Source of the DNA: Candidatus Formimonas warabiya
Lineage (GTDB): Bacteria > Bacillota > Dehalobacteriia > Dehalobacteriales > Dehalobacteriaceae
DNA length: 64,000 nucleotides
NCBI RefSeq assembly: GCF_002777255.1
Contig: NZ_CP017634.1
Coordinates: forward strand, 4,228,903 to 4,292,902
Reading direction: 5' to 3'
Below are positions 16,672-26,203 of this stretch, in pieces; position 1 is the first letter of the stretch, and every line of letters starts with the position of its first letter. The position numbers and the translations under genes are program-made. The notes under the pieces are model-generated. The model was given only the letters and a program-made list of their open reading frames with translations, was not told the origin of the DNA and did no database searches.

Positions 16672-17847
16672 TTGCGTGAAGTTGTGATCGTTGGAGCAAA
16701 AAGAACCCCAATCGGAGACTATCTGGGATCTCTGAAGGATGTTAGCGCCGTTAGACTGGGAATTGTTGCCGCAAAGGGAGCCATGGAGCAGGCCGGGATT
16801 GGGCCTGGGCAAATTGAAGATGTTACCTGTGGGATGGTTTATAAGGAAGGGGTAGGAGGTAACCCGGCCCGGCAAATCCAGCTGCAGCTTGGTATTCCGG
16901 CTGAAACATGCGCTTGCACAGTTGACCAGCAATGTGGTTCTGCCATGAGGGCCTTTGAGATTGCCACCCAACAAATATTTTTAGGGAAAGCTGATGTGGC
17001 GTTATGTCTAGGAATTGAGAGTATGAGCCGTGTTCCTCACCTGGTGCTGAATATCCGGGAAGGGGTAAGAATGGGCGATACCTTTCTCTATGATGCGTTA
17101 ACCTATGATGCTTTGGTTGATATCAACCTGGGTTATCATATGGGGGTAACGGCTGAAAACGTGGCGGAGCTTTATGATATCACGCGCCAGGAGCAGGATG
17201 AACTGGCTGTAATGAGCCAGCAGCGTGCCTCGAAAGCCATTGCCGAAGAAAAATTCAAAGATGAAATCGTCCCTGTAGAGATTGAAACAAGAAAGGGTGC
17301 TACAGTTGTGGACACGGATGAGCATCCCCGGGCAGATGCTTCCATAGAAAAAATGGCTAAATTAAAACCTGCTTTTAAGAAAGACGGCACAGTGACCGCT
17401 GCCAATGCGTCCGGGATCAACGACGGGGCTGCGGCGTTAGTTATTATGTCCGCGGAAAAGGCTCAAAAGCTGGGTATTAAACCCCTGGCAAAGGTATTGT
17501 CAACGGCGGGTATGGGGGTGAAGCCGGAAGTAATGGGATTGGGGCCTGCCTATGCGATACCTAAGGCTTTGGCATACGCAGGTTTAACACAAGATCAAAT
17601 TGATTACTTCGAAATTAATGAGGCATTTGCGGCTCAGTGGTTGGGGGTCAATCGGATTTTGGATATTCCCTTCGATAAAATTAATGCCAATGGTTCCGGA
17701 ATAGCCTTAGGACATCCGGTAGGCTGCACGGGAATCAGGATCATTGTTTCACTCCTCTATGAAATGCAAAAAAGAAATGCCAAATATGGTTGTGCCTCCT
17801 TATGCGTGGGGGGAGGACCGGCCATGGCTACAATAGTGGAGAGGTAA
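16672..17847 (+). CDS. Thiolase (acetyl-CoA acetyltransferase family)
   Basis: A 391-residue thiolase, expected to split acetoacetyl-CoA (or a related 3-ketoacyl-CoA) with CoA to give acetyl-CoA. The nucleophile is Cys88 in DQQCGSAMRA. NEAFAAQ, GHPVGCTG and the C-terminal CVGGGPAMA supply the other conserved catalytic loops. The start is TTG with GGAGGTG at 16658-16664. It is the first gene of a sigma-54-controlled operon whose other members make its likely substrate: crotonase and 3-hydroxyacyl-CoA dehydrogenase. The direction is therefore catabolic. Confidence 0.93.
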   Translation: MREVVIVGAKRTPIGDYLGSLKDVSAVRLGIVAAKGAMEQAGIGPGQIEDVTCGMVYKEGVGGNPARQIQLQLGIPAETCACTVDQQCGSAMRAFEIATQQIFLGKADVALCLGIESMSRVPHLVLNIREGVRMGDTFLYDALTYDALVDINLGYHMGVTAENVAELYDITRQEQDELAVMSQQRASKAIAEEKFKDEIVPVEIETRKGATVVDTDEHPRADASIEKMAKLKPAFKKDGTVTAANASGINDGAAALVIMSAEKAQKLGIKPLAKVLSTAGMGVKPEVMGLGPAYAIPKALAYAGLTQDQIDYFEINEAFAAQWLGVNRILDIPFDKINANGSGIALGHPVGCTGIRIIVSLLYEMQKRNAKYGCASLCVGGGPAMATIVER

Positions 17848-17907
17848 AAGCTGATATAAGTACACGTGGGTGTCCAGGAAAAAATAAAAAAGGGGGGTAT
17901 TGTTCAA

Positions 17908-19362
17908 ATGATGAATTTTCCTGAGTACAAAGACTCACTGCGCAAGCTAAAAACGGTAGTCTATTCGTTTGGGGAAAAAATTAACAATGTGGTGGACCAT
18001 CCTTTATTTGAACCGCATATCAACAGTGCAGGTCTGACCTATGAATTGGCCCATGACCCCCGGTACGAAGATCTCATGACCGCTACTTCTCATCTTACCG
18101 GGGAAAAAATTAACCGCTTTACCCACATTCATCAGAGTACCGGAGACTTGGTAAAGAAAGTAAAGATGCTTCGGATGATCGCCCAGAAAACCGGCACCTG
18201 TTTCCAAAGATGCGTGGGTTTTGATGCAATGAATGCTATTTATTCAGTTACTTATGAAATGGATCAAAAGAATGGCACTGACTATCACACTCGCTTCAAA
18301 GAATATGTAAAGGCAGTGCAAAGAACAGATATGATGGTAGCAGGCTCTATGACCGACCCTAAAGGGGATAGGAGCAAGAGCCCCAGTGAGCAGCCGGACC
18401 CCGATGCTTTTGTCCACGTGGTAGAAAAAAGGGAAGATGGGATTGTGATCAGAGGAGCCAAGTCACACCAAACCGGAATCTTAAATTCCCATGAAATGCT
18501 GATTATGCCTACAGAGGCTCTCATGGAAGCGGATCAGGATTATGCGGTTTGCTGTGCCGTTCCGGTAGACGCAGAAGGCATATTGCATATCTTTGGCCGT
18601 CAAACCAATGATACCAGACGGTTAGAAGAAGGCGCGGGCATAGATTTGGGAAACATCAAATACGGTACCGTAGGAGGCGAGTGCCTCACCGTATTAAACG
18701 ATGTATTTGTGCCCTGGGAAAAAGTATTTATGTGTGGGGAGTATGAATTTGCCGGGATGCTGGTAGAAAGGTTTTCCTCCTATCACAGGCAAAACTATGG
18801 CGCCTGTAAAACAGGAATTGCAGATGTCATCATTGGGGCAGCCGCCGGGATTTCCCAATACAACGGTGCTGCCAAGGCATCTCACATCAAGGATAAGGTT
18901 GCCGATATGATCCATATGCAGGAGACTCTTTATTGCTGCTCTATCGCTTGCTCTGCCGAAGGGAGTCCCACTGCTGCGGGAAACTACTATGTAGACACTA
19001 TGCTGGCAAATTGCGGCAAATTAAATATTACCAGGTTTATCTATGAGATCTGCCGTTTGGCTCATGACATTGCCGGTGGATATGTGGCCACTCTTCCTTC
19101 TGAAAAGGATCTAAAACACCCGGAGATTGGAAAGTATGTGGGAAAATACCATAAAGGGGTGCCGGATGTTCCGGCGGAACATCGAATTCGCATGGGCAGA
19201 CTGCTGGAATGTCTCACTGGGGGAACTGCTTTACTGGAATCCATGCACGGGGCCGGCTCGCCTCAAGCGATGAAGATTATGCTTTTACGCCAGGCAAATC
19301 TCAACCATAAGTTCAAATTGGCCTGCACATTGGCCGGAATCGCTCCTGCGGAGAAAAAATAG
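17908..19362 (+). CDS. 4-hydroxybutyryl-CoA dehydratase-type flavo-iron-sulfur enzyme (AbfD family)
   Basis: A 484-residue member of the HpaB/AbfD superfamily. AbfD dehydrates 4-hydroxybutyryl-CoA to crotonyl-CoA and isomerises vinylacetyl-CoA, using FAD and a [4Fe-4S] cluster. All cluster ligands are present at almost the same numbering as in the Clostridium aminobutyricum enzyme: Cys98 and Cys102 (TCFQRCVG), His293 and Cys300 (HRQNYGACK). The catalytic Tyr297, Lys301 and Glu258 also align. This excludes a plain flavin hydroxylase (HpaB), which lacks the cluster. The start is set at ATG 17908 after AGGGGGG; an upstream GTG at 17866 is less likely. A related hydroxyacyl-CoA could be the true substrate. 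Confidence 0.88.
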   Translation: MMNFPEYKDSLRKLKTVVYSFGEKINNVVDHPLFEPHINSAGLTYELAHDPRYEDLMTATSHLTGEKINRFTHIHQSTGDLVKKVKMLRMIAQKTGTCFQRCVGFDAMNAIYSVTYEMDQKNGTDYHTRFKEYVKAVQRTDMMVAGSMTDPKGDRSKSPSEQPDPDAFVHVVEKREDGIVIRGAKSHQTGILNSHEMLIMPTEALMEADQDYAVCCAVPVDAEGILHIFGRQTNDTRRLEEGAGIDLGNIKYGTVGGECLTVLNDVFVPWEKVFMCGEYEFAGMLVERFSSYHRQNYGACKTGIADVIIGAAAGISQYNGAAKASHIKDKVADMIHMQETLYCCSIACSAEGSPTAAGNYYVDTMLANCGKLNITRFIYEICRLAHDIAGGYVATLPSEKDLKHPEIGKYVGKYHKGVPDVPAEHRIRMGRLLECLTGGTALLESMHGAGSPQAMKIMLLRQANLNHKFKLACTLAGIAPAEKK

Positions 19363-19375
19363 GGAGGAGTCTATC

Positions 19376-20215
19376 ATGAAAAATGTTTTAATCATCGGCG
19401 CCGGCACCATGGGAGCTGGAATTGCCCAGGTTGTGGCCGAGGCAGGCTACCACGTTTGGCTTTGTGACATGGAAGAAAGGTTTGTCCAAAAAGGGATGTC
19501 CCGGATTAAGAGAAATCTCGACAAAAAGGTAGAGAAAGGCAAACTGGAAGCTTCCGCCCCGGTTATGGAGAGAATTACACCTATTACCAATTATGAAGAT
19601 GCCGGAAAACAAGTGGACCTGGTTGTGGAAGCGATTGCGGAGAATTTAGAGGCGAAAGAAGCACTGTTCATAAAACTGGACACTTTCCTATCTCCTGACA
19701 CCATCCTGGCTTCCAACACCTCGGCTTTCAGCATTACCGGAATGTCGTCGAAAACCAAACGGATGGACAAGTTCATTGGGATGCACTTTTTTAATCCGGT
19801 TCCCCTGATGGAACTTGTCGAACTGATTAAGGGAGTAGGAACTTCCGCTGCCACTTATGAAATGGTACAAGGATTCGTCCTCAGTTTAGGCAAAACTCCC
19901 GTGCAGGTTAATGAGGCTCCGGGATTCATCGTGAATCGTATGCTGGTGCCTCTGATCAACGAGGCTGTTTGTATTCTGGCGGACGGCGTGGCAAATGCGG
20001 AAGACATTGATCAGGCGATGAAACTAGGTGCAGGGCATCCCATGGGCCCGCTGGCCTTGGCCGACCTCATCGGTTTGGATATCTGTCTCCCGGTAATGGA
20101 AACTCTCTATCAGGATTTTGGTGATCCCAAATACAGACCATGCCCCTTACTGAAGAAGATGGTAAAGGCGGGCTTTCTAGGCCAAAAAACAGGGAAAGGA
20201 TTCTATACGTATTAA
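19376..20215 (+). CDS. 3-hydroxyacyl-CoA (3-hydroxybutyryl-CoA) dehydrogenase
   Basis: A 279-residue NAD(P)-dependent enzyme that oxidises 3-hydroxybutyryl-CoA to acetoacetyl-CoA. The Rossmann motif [13 protein letters not shown] starts the protein. [15 protein letters not shown] carries the catalytic His, and the C-terminal dimerisation domain begins near residue 185 ([12 protein letters not shown]). Length matches the clostridial single-domain Hbd enzymes. Preceded by GGGAGGAG, 13 bp after the dehydratase gene. It links the crotonase product to the thiolase substrate. Confidence 0.93.
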   Translation: MKNVLIIGAGTMGAGIAQVVAEAGYHVWLCDMEERFVQKGMSRIKRNLDKKVEKGKLEASAPVMERITPITNYEDAGKQVDLVVEAIAENLEAKEALFIKLDTFLSPDTILASNTSAFSITGMSSKTKRMDKFIGMHFFNPVPLMELVELIKGVGTSAATYEMVQGFVLSLGKTPVQVNEAPGFIVNRMLVPLINEAVCILADGVANAEDIDQAMKLGAGHPMGPLALADLIGLDICLPVMETLYQDFGDPKYRPCPLLKKMVKAGFLGQKTGKGFYTY

Positions 20216-20284
20216 TATTTTTTTGACAACTCGTTCAAGAGGCTGATTCAAGTACACATTTTTGCAGGGAGGGAAAAGTCTGAA

Positions 20285-21049
20285 ATGAGAACACCATCTT
20301 TTGATTTGACCGGCAAGGCAGCGATCATTACCGGCGCCACAAAAGGGCTAGGCTACGGGATGACCCATGCGTTAGCAAAAGCAGGGGCTGATGTGGTAGT
20401 GGTGAGCCGGACCAAATCGGATTGTGATGCTGTTGCCGAGGAAATAAAAAGCGCGGGGGGAAAAGCTATTGCTGTGCCTGCCGATGTAAGCAAGCCGGAA
20501 GAGATCCAAGCTCTTGTGGATGTCACGGTTCGTGAATTTGGCAAAATAGATATTCTGGTCAATAATGCAGGTACCGCCATCACCAAGAAGGCGATCGAGC
20601 TTACAGAAGAAGATTGGGACAAAATTATGAACGTCAATTTAAAAGGACCGTTTCTTTTAGCCCAGGCGGTAGGAAAACAAATGATGGCGCAAAACAGCGG
20701 CAAAGTAATTAACATTGCGTCCATGTTTGGCCTGGTGGGAGATGTAAACGTGCTGCCTTATCTATGCAGTAAGGGTGGTATGATCCAAATGACCAGGGGA
20801 CTGGCTTTAGAGTGGGCGCGCTATCATATCCAGGTTAACGCGGTGTGCCCTGGTTATGTAAAAACCGCTTTGAATACCAGTGAGCTGGACACCGAAAAGA
20901 TATTTAAATATATTACCGGAAAAACGCCCATGCGCAGGTATGGTGAGATTTGGGAAATTGCGGGTATGGTACAGTTTTTAGCCTCTAGTGCTGCTGATTT
21001 TATGACAGGGGCAATTATCCCTGTTGATGGAGGATGGACAGCTCAATAG
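20285..21049 (+). CDS. Short-chain dehydrogenase/reductase (SDR)
   Basis: A 254-residue classical SDR. It has the cofactor motif TGATKGLGYG, NNAG (residues 92-95), a catalytic Ser in INIAS and the YxxxK motif as YLCSK. It resembles FabG and gluconate-5-dehydrogenase-type enzymes, which interconvert a secondary alcohol and a ketone. Its place in the operon suggests it oxidises or reduces a hydroxyl group on the unknown substrate before the CoA-dependent steps. The exact reaction cannot be read from sequence. Confidence 0.88.
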   Translation: MRTPSFDLTGKAAIITGATKGLGYGMTHALAKAGADVVVVSRTKSDCDAVAEEIKSAGGKAIAVPADVSKPEEIQALVDVTVREFGKIDILVNNAGTAITKKAIELTEEDWDKIMNVNLKGPFLLAQAVGKQMMAQNSGKVINIASMFGLVGDVNVLPYLCSKGGMIQMTRGLALEWARYHIQVNAVCPGYVKTALNTSELDTEKIFKYITGKTPMRRYGEIWEIAGMVQFLASSAADFMTGAIIPVDGGWTAQ

Positions 21050-21141
21050 TAAACCCATGAACGAATTAATAGAATCTTCTGCCCGGAAGATCAATTGACG
21101 GAGAAAGCTGTGCGCATGATCAGAGAATTAGAAGGGGGGCA

Positions 21142-22071
21142 GTGAGCTTGGATAATTACAAAAAGCAGACAGACAAAAGAATGTCCTTAAAAGAGGCAAT
21201 AGAAAAATTTGTCCCGGACGGATCCGGGATTGCTTTTAGTGGGATGGGCGGGGCCCAGTGTGTGGCCCAAACCTATGAAATCATTCGCCAGGAGAAAAAG
21301 GATTTAACTTTGTTTGGCGATAGCCCCTGTGAAGCCGGTGATTTGCTGGTGGGAGCAGGCTGCATTAAAAGGATGGAGATTGCTTGGTGTGCTTATGCTG
21401 TAGCGGGACTTGCGTACAACTTTCGCAGAGCTGTGGAGGAGAAGCTTCCCCATCCCATCGAATTACTTGATTTTTCCAATGCCACCATCGGTTTGCGCTT
21501 TTTGGCCGGAGCGATGGAGGTACCGTTTTTACCGACAAAATCACTTTTGGGGTCAGATTTAGTTAAATATAATCCCCATGTGATCATTTCCGAAGATCCC
21601 TATACGAGGGAGAAGGTAGCCTTGGTACCCGCGGCAAAACCCGATGTGGCGATTGTTCACGTATCCAGAGCAGACAGAAGAGGGAACGCCCAAATGTACG
21701 GGTTTCACTCCAATGCGGAGAACCTGGCCAGGGCGGCCAAAACCACGATTATCACCTGTGAAGAAATAGTCGGCACGGATGAAATCAGGAGAACCTCCAA
21801 CCTCACCATTATTCCGGAATATTGTGTCGATGTAGTTGTAGAGTTGCCCTTTGCCTGCCATCCCTGGAATATGCCCTATGCCTATGCTTATGATATGCCT
21901 TTTCATATGCCTCAATTAGCGCAATTTAAAACCCGGGAAGGGTTCTTAGTATGGATGGATGAATGGTGCTTTAATCTGGAAGACCATGAGAAGTATTGTG
22001 AAAAAGTCGGCTGGAAGCGGCTTCACAAATTAGCTGCCCTGGAGAGCAAATTCTGCCGGGTACCATACTGA
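21142..22071 (+). CDS. CoA-transferase subunit A (glutaconate CoA-transferase-like)
   Basis: A 309-residue family I CoA-transferase alpha subunit. The N-terminal nucleotide-like fold starts GSGIAFSGMGGAQCVAQTYE; the middle has DVAIVHVSRADRRGNAQMYG, and EEIVGTDEIRRTSNLTIIPE is typical of GctA. It should pair with the next gene to move CoA from an acyl-CoA donor to the pathway acid, perhaps 4-hydroxybutyrate. GTG 21142 and TTG 21148 are both possible starts; AAGGGGGG at 21132-21139 is better spaced for the TTG. IpdA-like ring-cleaving hydrolases share this fold and are an alternative. Confidence 0.85.
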   Translation: MSLDNYKKQTDKRMSLKEAIEKFVPDGSGIAFSGMGGAQCVAQTYEIIRQEKKDLTLFGDSPCEAGDLLVGAGCIKRMEIAWCAYAVAGLAYNFRRAVEEKLPHPIELLDFSNATIGLRFLAGAMEVPFLPTKSLLGSDLVKYNPHVIISEDPYTREKVALVPAAKPDVAIVHVSRADRRGNAQMYGFHSNAENLARAAKTTIITCEEIVGTDEIRRTSNLTIIPEYCVDVVVELPFACHPWNMPYAYAYDMPFHMPQLAQFKTREGFLVWMDEWCFNLEDHEKYCEKVGWKRLHKLAALESKFCRVPY

Positions 22072-22095
22072 AGCAGTCGAAAAGGAGGGATAGTC

Positions 22096-22989
22096 ATGGT
22101 TGAAAATAAGTATCCGGAAAACTATACCCCATCAGAATTTTTGGCGGTAATGGCTGCCCGGGAAATAAAGGATGGGGAAACCATTTTTGCCGGCGTGGGC
22201 GTTCCCCTCTTGGGCGCTTTAGTGGCCAAGTTAACCCATGCCCCTAATGCTATCTTAGCAATGGAATCAGGCAGTATCGGCCCTCAGCCCCACCGGCTTT
22301 TTTTAGGGATTGGGGACAATCCCTGTGTAGAAAATGCCCTGTTTACCACCTCTCTGTGGCGCTTATTCTGTGATCAGCAGAAAGGATATTTTGATGTAGG
22401 CATGGTGGGAGGGGCCCAGGTCGATAAATACGGGAATTTAAACAGTACCGCCATATTTGGCGCAGGGGACTATTTTAAGCCTGCCTCCCGGCTTCCGGGC
22501 AGCGGGGGTGCCAATGATATCGCCAGCAGCGCAGGGAGAACGATCATTACCATGCCCCTGCAAAAAAGACGTTTTTTAGAGAGGGTTGACTATATCACAT
22601 CTCCGGGGTACATCGATGGTGATGGCTCCCGGGAAAAGCACGGCCTGCTTCGGGGCGGCCCGGAAGCTATTATTACCAATAAAGCTATTTTCAGATTTGA
22701 CCGTGTCACAAAAGAGGCCTATTTAGACAGTGTTTCTCCGGGAGTGACGATTGAGGATGTGAAGAAAGAGGTGTCATGGGACCTAAAAGTAGCCGAGAAC
22801 GTGAAGGATACGGAACCCCCGACAGAAGAACAGGTTCGTTTAATTAGATTATTGGATCCTAATCAAATCTACACGGGAAGCGGGTTGAATCATCTTACTT
22901 TTGATTGTTATATCAAGATGTTGGAGGATTCGCTGGTTTCTCTGCAGGGGCTTTATGAAAAGCAGGAGGAAGAAATAATGAATGAATAG
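22096..22989 (+). CDS. CoA-transferase subunit B (glutaconate CoA-transferase-like)
   Basis: A 297-residue beta subunit. AMESGSIGPQP contains Glu57, at nearly the position of the catalytic Glu54 of Acidaminococcus GctB that forms the enzyme-CoA thioester. Its presence favours a true CoA-transferase over an IpdB-like hydrolase. PGSGGANDIASSAGRTIITM is the conserved glycine-rich loop. AAGGAGGG precedes the ATG. The gene is 24 bp after subunit A, and the two should form one heteromeric enzyme. Confidence 0.87.
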   Translation: MVENKYPENYTPSEFLAVMAAREIKDGETIFAGVGVPLLGALVAKLTHAPNAILAMESGSIGPQPHRLFLGIGDNPCVENALFTTSLWRLFCDQQKGYFDVGMVGGAQVDKYGNLNSTAIFGAGDYFKPASRLPGSGGANDIASSAGRTIITMPLQKRRFLERVDYITSPGYIDGDGSREKHGLLRGGPEAIITNKAIFRFDRVTKEAYLDSVSPGVTIEDVKKEVSWDLKVAENVKDTEPPTEEQVRLIRLLDPNQIYTGSGLNHLTFDCYIKMLEDSLVSLQGLYEKQEEEIMNE

Positions 22990-23004
22990 ATGGGGGGGAA
23001 GAAA

Positions 23005-23781
23005 ATGAACTACTTGATCTGCGAAAAGAGTGAGGGGATTGGCATCATTACCATTAACCGCCCTCAAGTTCTGAATGCCTTAAACTCAAAAGTTTATCAA
23101 GAGCTTTTGAAAACGGTACTAGATTTAGAGGCTGATCCGGAAGTCAGGGTAATTATTATTACGGGAGCAGGCGGAAAAGCTTTTGTCGCCGGAGCGGATA
23201 TAGCTGAAATGAAAGATATGCATGTGATGGAAGCGCTTGATTTTGTAAAATTAGGAAATCAAGTGTTTTCTACGATTGAGGATTTGACGAAGCCGGTAAT
23301 AGCAGCAGTGGAAGGATTTGCCCTTGGGGGAGGTTGTGAGCTGGCCTTGGCTTGTGATATTCGGGTGGCCGGCAAAAAGGCGAAGTTTGGCGTGCCTGAG
23401 ATTAATTTAGGCATTATGCCGGGAAACGGGGGAACCCAAAGATTACCACGGATCATTGGTAAAGCGAAAGCGCTGGAAATGATCTGGTCGGGTGCACCTA
23501 TGGGAGCAGAAGAGGCGCTAAGGATGGGGCTTGTCAACTATGTGACTGAAGCTGGTGCAGCATTGAATAAAGCAAAAGAGTTGGGCAGGACCTTTGCAGA
23601 AAAAGGTCAGATTGCTCTTAAGGCTGCCCGAAAAGCAGTAAACTACGGATTAAGTACCGATATAAAAACAGGAATTCAATATGAAATGGCCCTGTTCGGG
23701 GGATTGTTCTCTACAAAAGACCAAAAAGAAGGAATGGAAGCGTTTTTGGAGCAGCGTAAACCTAATTTTCAAAACGAATAG
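23005..23781 (+). CDS. Enoyl-CoA hydratase (crotonase family)
   Basis: A 258-residue crotonase, expected to hydrate crotonyl-CoA to 3-hydroxybutyryl-CoA. The oxyanion-hole segment AGADIAEM, GGGCELALACD (first catalytic Glu) and PEINLGIMPGNGGTQRL (second catalytic Glu) are all intact. The start is taken as ATG 23005 after GGGGGGAAG; a frame from 22990 would add five residues. It bridges the dehydratase and the 3-hydroxyacyl-CoA dehydrogenase of the same operon. Confidence 0.92.
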   Translation: MNYLICEKSEGIGIITINRPQVLNALNSKVYQELLKTVLDLEADPEVRVIIITGAGGKAFVAGADIAEMKDMHVMEALDFVKLGNQVFSTIEDLTKPVIAAVEGFALGGGCELALACDIRVAGKKAKFGVPEINLGIMPGNGGTQRLPRIIGKAKALEMIWSGAPMGAEEALRMGLVNYVTEAGAALNKAKELGRTFAEKGQIALKAARKAVNYGLSTDIKTGIQYEMALFGGLFSTKDQKEGMEAFLEQRKPNFQNE

Positions 23782-23887
23782 GGTAGGAATTTGGTTTATT
23801 GACCTGGGTCCGGAGGAGCATGCAATTGATCCGACAAGAATGTTCCCCTGATAAATCCGGAGCAAAAGACAACAGGAGGAGAAACGA

Positions 23888-25831
23888 ATGACTCGCCAAT
23901 TTACGAAGTTGTTTGAACCAGGCTGGATCGGAAAATTGAAACTTCGCAACAGGGTTGTGCTGGCCCCGATGGCAACCAATTTTGCCGGACCGGATGGCAG
24001 CTATACACAAAGACAGATCGATTATTACATGGAGCGTGCCCACGGTGGTGCAGGTTTGCTCATTACCGGAAACCACAAAATCGAGAATCAAATAGAGTAT
24101 TTTGCCGGGCCCCGCCCCCGAGCCGATGGGGATCACCTCATCGCTTCCATGACGGACTTGGCAGATGCGGTACATGATAAGGGAGCGAAAATTGCCCTTC
24201 AGCTGAGTGCGGGCGGAGGGCGAATTGTGCGTCCCGCCAACCCCAAAGTGTCTCCGGTATCAGCCTCAGCCCTACCGTCCTGTGCCGATCCGGCCATCAT
24301 TTGCCGTCCCTTAACCAGCGCGGAAATCGAATATTATGTTAACGCCTTCGGGGCAGCAGCCCGGCGGGCAGAAGCAGCGGGTTTTGACGCCATCGAGATC
24401 CACGGTCACGCCGGTTATCTCATTGATCAGTTCCTTAGTCCGGTTTGGAACCAGCGCACAGATGCGTACGGCGGTAACCTGGATAGACGTTTACGCTTTG
24501 CCACGGAGATTGTCAAGGCCATGCGCAAGGCAGTGGGACCTGATTTCCCCATCAGCTTCCGGTTCTCAGTGGAACAGAAGATACCCGGGGGCCGGGGGAT
24601 TGAGGAAGCCCAAGCTATTGCCCGCCGCCTGGAGGCCGTGGGGGTGGATGCGATTCATGCCGATGCGGGATGCTACGAGGCCATAGAATGGATTTTTCCG
24701 CCGAATTATCTGGGCGATGCCTGCATGCTGGACATGGCCGACGCCATCAAGCAGGCGGTCAAGATTCCCGTGATTGCCGTAGGCAACATGACCCCTGAGG
24801 AGGGAGAAGCGGCATTGGAGGCAGGAAAAGCAGACTTTATCGCCTTCGGACGGGCTCTGATAGCCGACCCCCACTTGCCCAACAAAGTGCGGCGCGGGCA
24901 GCGGGAAGAGGTAAGACCGTGTGTGCGCTGCAACGACCGCTGCTTCGGCCGTACAAGCGCGTCCAAGCCACTCTCCTGCACTGTTAATGCCGGTGTGGGC
25001 CGGGAACAGGCTTACCGGATGAGAAAAACAGCGCACCCCAGGCGGGTACTGGTAATCGGCGGCGGCCCGGCCGGCTTGGAGGCGGCCAGAATTGCCGCCG
25101 GGCGGGGACATCAGGTTAGGCTGATGGAGAAAGGTCCTGCGCTTGGCGGCACCTTGAAGGCGATCGCAACTCCATCCTTTAAAAAAGAGCTGCGCCAGAT
25201 GGTGGAATGGTGGAAGCTTCAGTTGTGCAAGCTGGGGGTAGATGTGCGCCTAAACACCCCGGTGACCCCTGAGGCTTCAGTGCTTGCATGGGCCGACGCC
25301 ATCGTTGTTGCAACGGGGGGGCGGCCGCTGCGTCCCGCTATTCCCGGCATAGAAGGTGACATCGTAGTTGACGTACTGGACTGGCATCTGGAGCGAAAAC
25401 CGGTCAGAGGCCGGCGGGTAGTGATTGCAGGGGGCGGCCTGTCAGGCTGCGACACTGCCCTGGAACTGGCGATGGAAGGAAAGGATGTCACCATCGTGGA
25501 GATGCTGGACGGCGTAGCGCGCAACCTCAATGGGGCGCACCGGGCATCCCTTCTTCGCCTGCTGAGCGAGGATGGTGTTAGGATTTTGGCGGAGCACCGG
25601 ATTAAAGAATTTCGTAATAACAGCCTGGTCGCTGAGGGTCCAGATGGTCAGGAGCTAGTCGTTGAGGCAGATACGGTCATTTACGCCTTCGGTATGCTGC
25701 CGGACGACACGCTGGCCCGGGCTATCCAATCCAAGTGGCCGGAGGTCTTTGTGATCGGGGACTGCCTGAGGCCGGGAAAGGTTGGCGAGGCCGTACGCGC
25801 CGGTTTCGCCGTTGGCTGGCAGATCGACTGA
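23888..25831 (+). CDS. 2-enoate reductase / 2,4-dienoyl-CoA reductase-type flavoprotein
   Basis: A 647-residue flavo-iron-sulfur oxidoreductase. An FMN-binding old-yellow-enzyme barrel (about 1-335) opens with LFEPGWIGKLKLRNRVVLAP and carries HGHAGYLIDQFLSP. A [4Fe-4S] site follows (CVRCNDRCFG and a fourth Cys before TVNAG). Next come an FAD-binding domain (VLVIGGGPAGLEAARIA) and an NAD(P)-binding motif (VVIAGGGLSGCDTALELA). Such enzymes reduce the C=C bond of 2-enoates or dienoyl-CoAs with NAD(P)H. AGGAGGAG precedes the ATG. It ends operon 1. The substrate may be an unsaturated intermediate or the starting compound. Confidence 0.9.
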   Translation: MTRQFTKLFEPGWIGKLKLRNRVVLAPMATNFAGPDGSYTQRQIDYYMERAHGGAGLLITGNHKIENQIEYFAGPRPRADGDHLIASMTDLADAVHDKGAKIALQLSAGGGRIVRPANPKVSPVSASALPSCADPAIICRPLTSAEIEYYVNAFGAAARRAEAAGFDAIEIHGHAGYLIDQFLSPVWNQRTDAYGGNLDRRLRFATEIVKAMRKAVGPDFPISFRFSVEQKIPGGRGIEEAQAIARRLEAVGVDAIHADAGCYEAIEWIFPPNYLGDACMLDMADAIKQAVKIPVIAVGNMTPEEGEAALEAGKADFIAFGRALIADPHLPNKVRRGQREEVRPCVRCNDRCFGRTSASKPLSCTVNAGVGREQAYRMRKTAHPRRVLVIGGGPAGLEAARIAAGRGHQVRLMEKGPALGGTLKAIATPSFKKELRQMVEWWKLQLCKLGVDVRLNTPVTPEASVLAWADAIVVATGGRPLRPAIPGIEGDIVVDVLDWHLERKPVRGRRVVIAGGGLSGCDTALELAMEGKDVTIVEMLDGVARNLNGAHRASLLRLLSEDGVRILAEHRIKEFRNNSLVAEGPDGQELVVEADTVIYAFGMLPDDTLARAIQSKWPEVFVIGDCLRPGKVGEAVRAGFAVGWQID

Positions 25832-25923
25832 CGGACCTACCCCTTCTGCAAACAGGTGCTTGAACCATTTCATGCGGTCTGCTATTGATTCGTAAAGATT
25901 TTAATTATAGGGACTATTCCAGT

Positions 25924-25960
25924 TGATCCCGCTGTTTATCTCCAGCGGGATCATATTTTT
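25924..25960 (+). terminator. Rho-independent terminator of catabolic operon 1
   Basis: TGATCCCGCTG (25924-25934) pairs perfectly with CAGCGGGATCA (25943-25953) and is followed by TATTTTTTT. Confidence 0.9.
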
Positions 25961-26095
25961 TTATTAGCCCTAATAATCGATCACTAGCACAAATTATATC
26001 CCTGTTAGCACTTTCCATGAGAAATATGGTATGGAGGAATAAATAACCAGTGAAGGCCGGGTAGGGAAGGGAATCATGAAAATCGGGCGGGCAAC

Positions 26096-26122
26096 ATTGC
26101 AACAGTTTTGATATGAATTGCA
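26096..26122 (+). promoter_or_regulatory. Upstream activator sites of catabolic operon 2
   Basis: ATTGCA at 26096-26101 and again at 26117-26122, 21 bp apart, in the same setting as 16483-16509 (GGCAACATTGCAACA and TGAATTGCAGAAACGC are shared). They are probably bound by the same sigma-54 activator. Confidence 0.65.
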
Positions 26123-26186
26123 GAAACGCGGCAGCATTGGTTTCAGATTTGGGCCGGATTTGTTGGGGATTTCGGGTTAATTCTTT

Positions 26187-26203
26187 TTGGCATCAATCTT
26201 GCA
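26187..26203 (+). promoter_or_regulatory. Sigma-54 (-24/-12) promoter of catabolic operon 2
   Basis: TTGGCATCAATCTTGCA differs at one base from the operon 1 promoter and keeps the GG/GC spacing of ten bases. About 205 bp separate it from the first gene. This leader holds a 32-codon frame (26240-26338) of doubtful reality. Confidence 0.88.

Noticed and set aside
17908..19362. 4-hydroxyphenylacetate 3-monooxygenase (HpaB) as the identity of the second operon gene
   Set aside because: The protein has all four [4Fe-4S] ligands (Cys98, Cys102, His293, Cys300) of AbfD, which HpaB hydroxylases lack, and the CoA-ester gene context fits the dehydratase.
21053..21141. Possible C-terminal gene remnant between the SDR and CoA-transferase genes (frame reading RIFCPEDQLTEKAVRMIREL)
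   Set aside because: Only 28 codons without a start codon, no family recognised, and a random frame of this length is not improbable.
23820..23891. A 23-codon frame overlapping the enoate reductase start (ATGA)
   Set aside because: The GGAGGA before it is only two bases from the ATG, and the frame reads through the ribosome site of the next gene.
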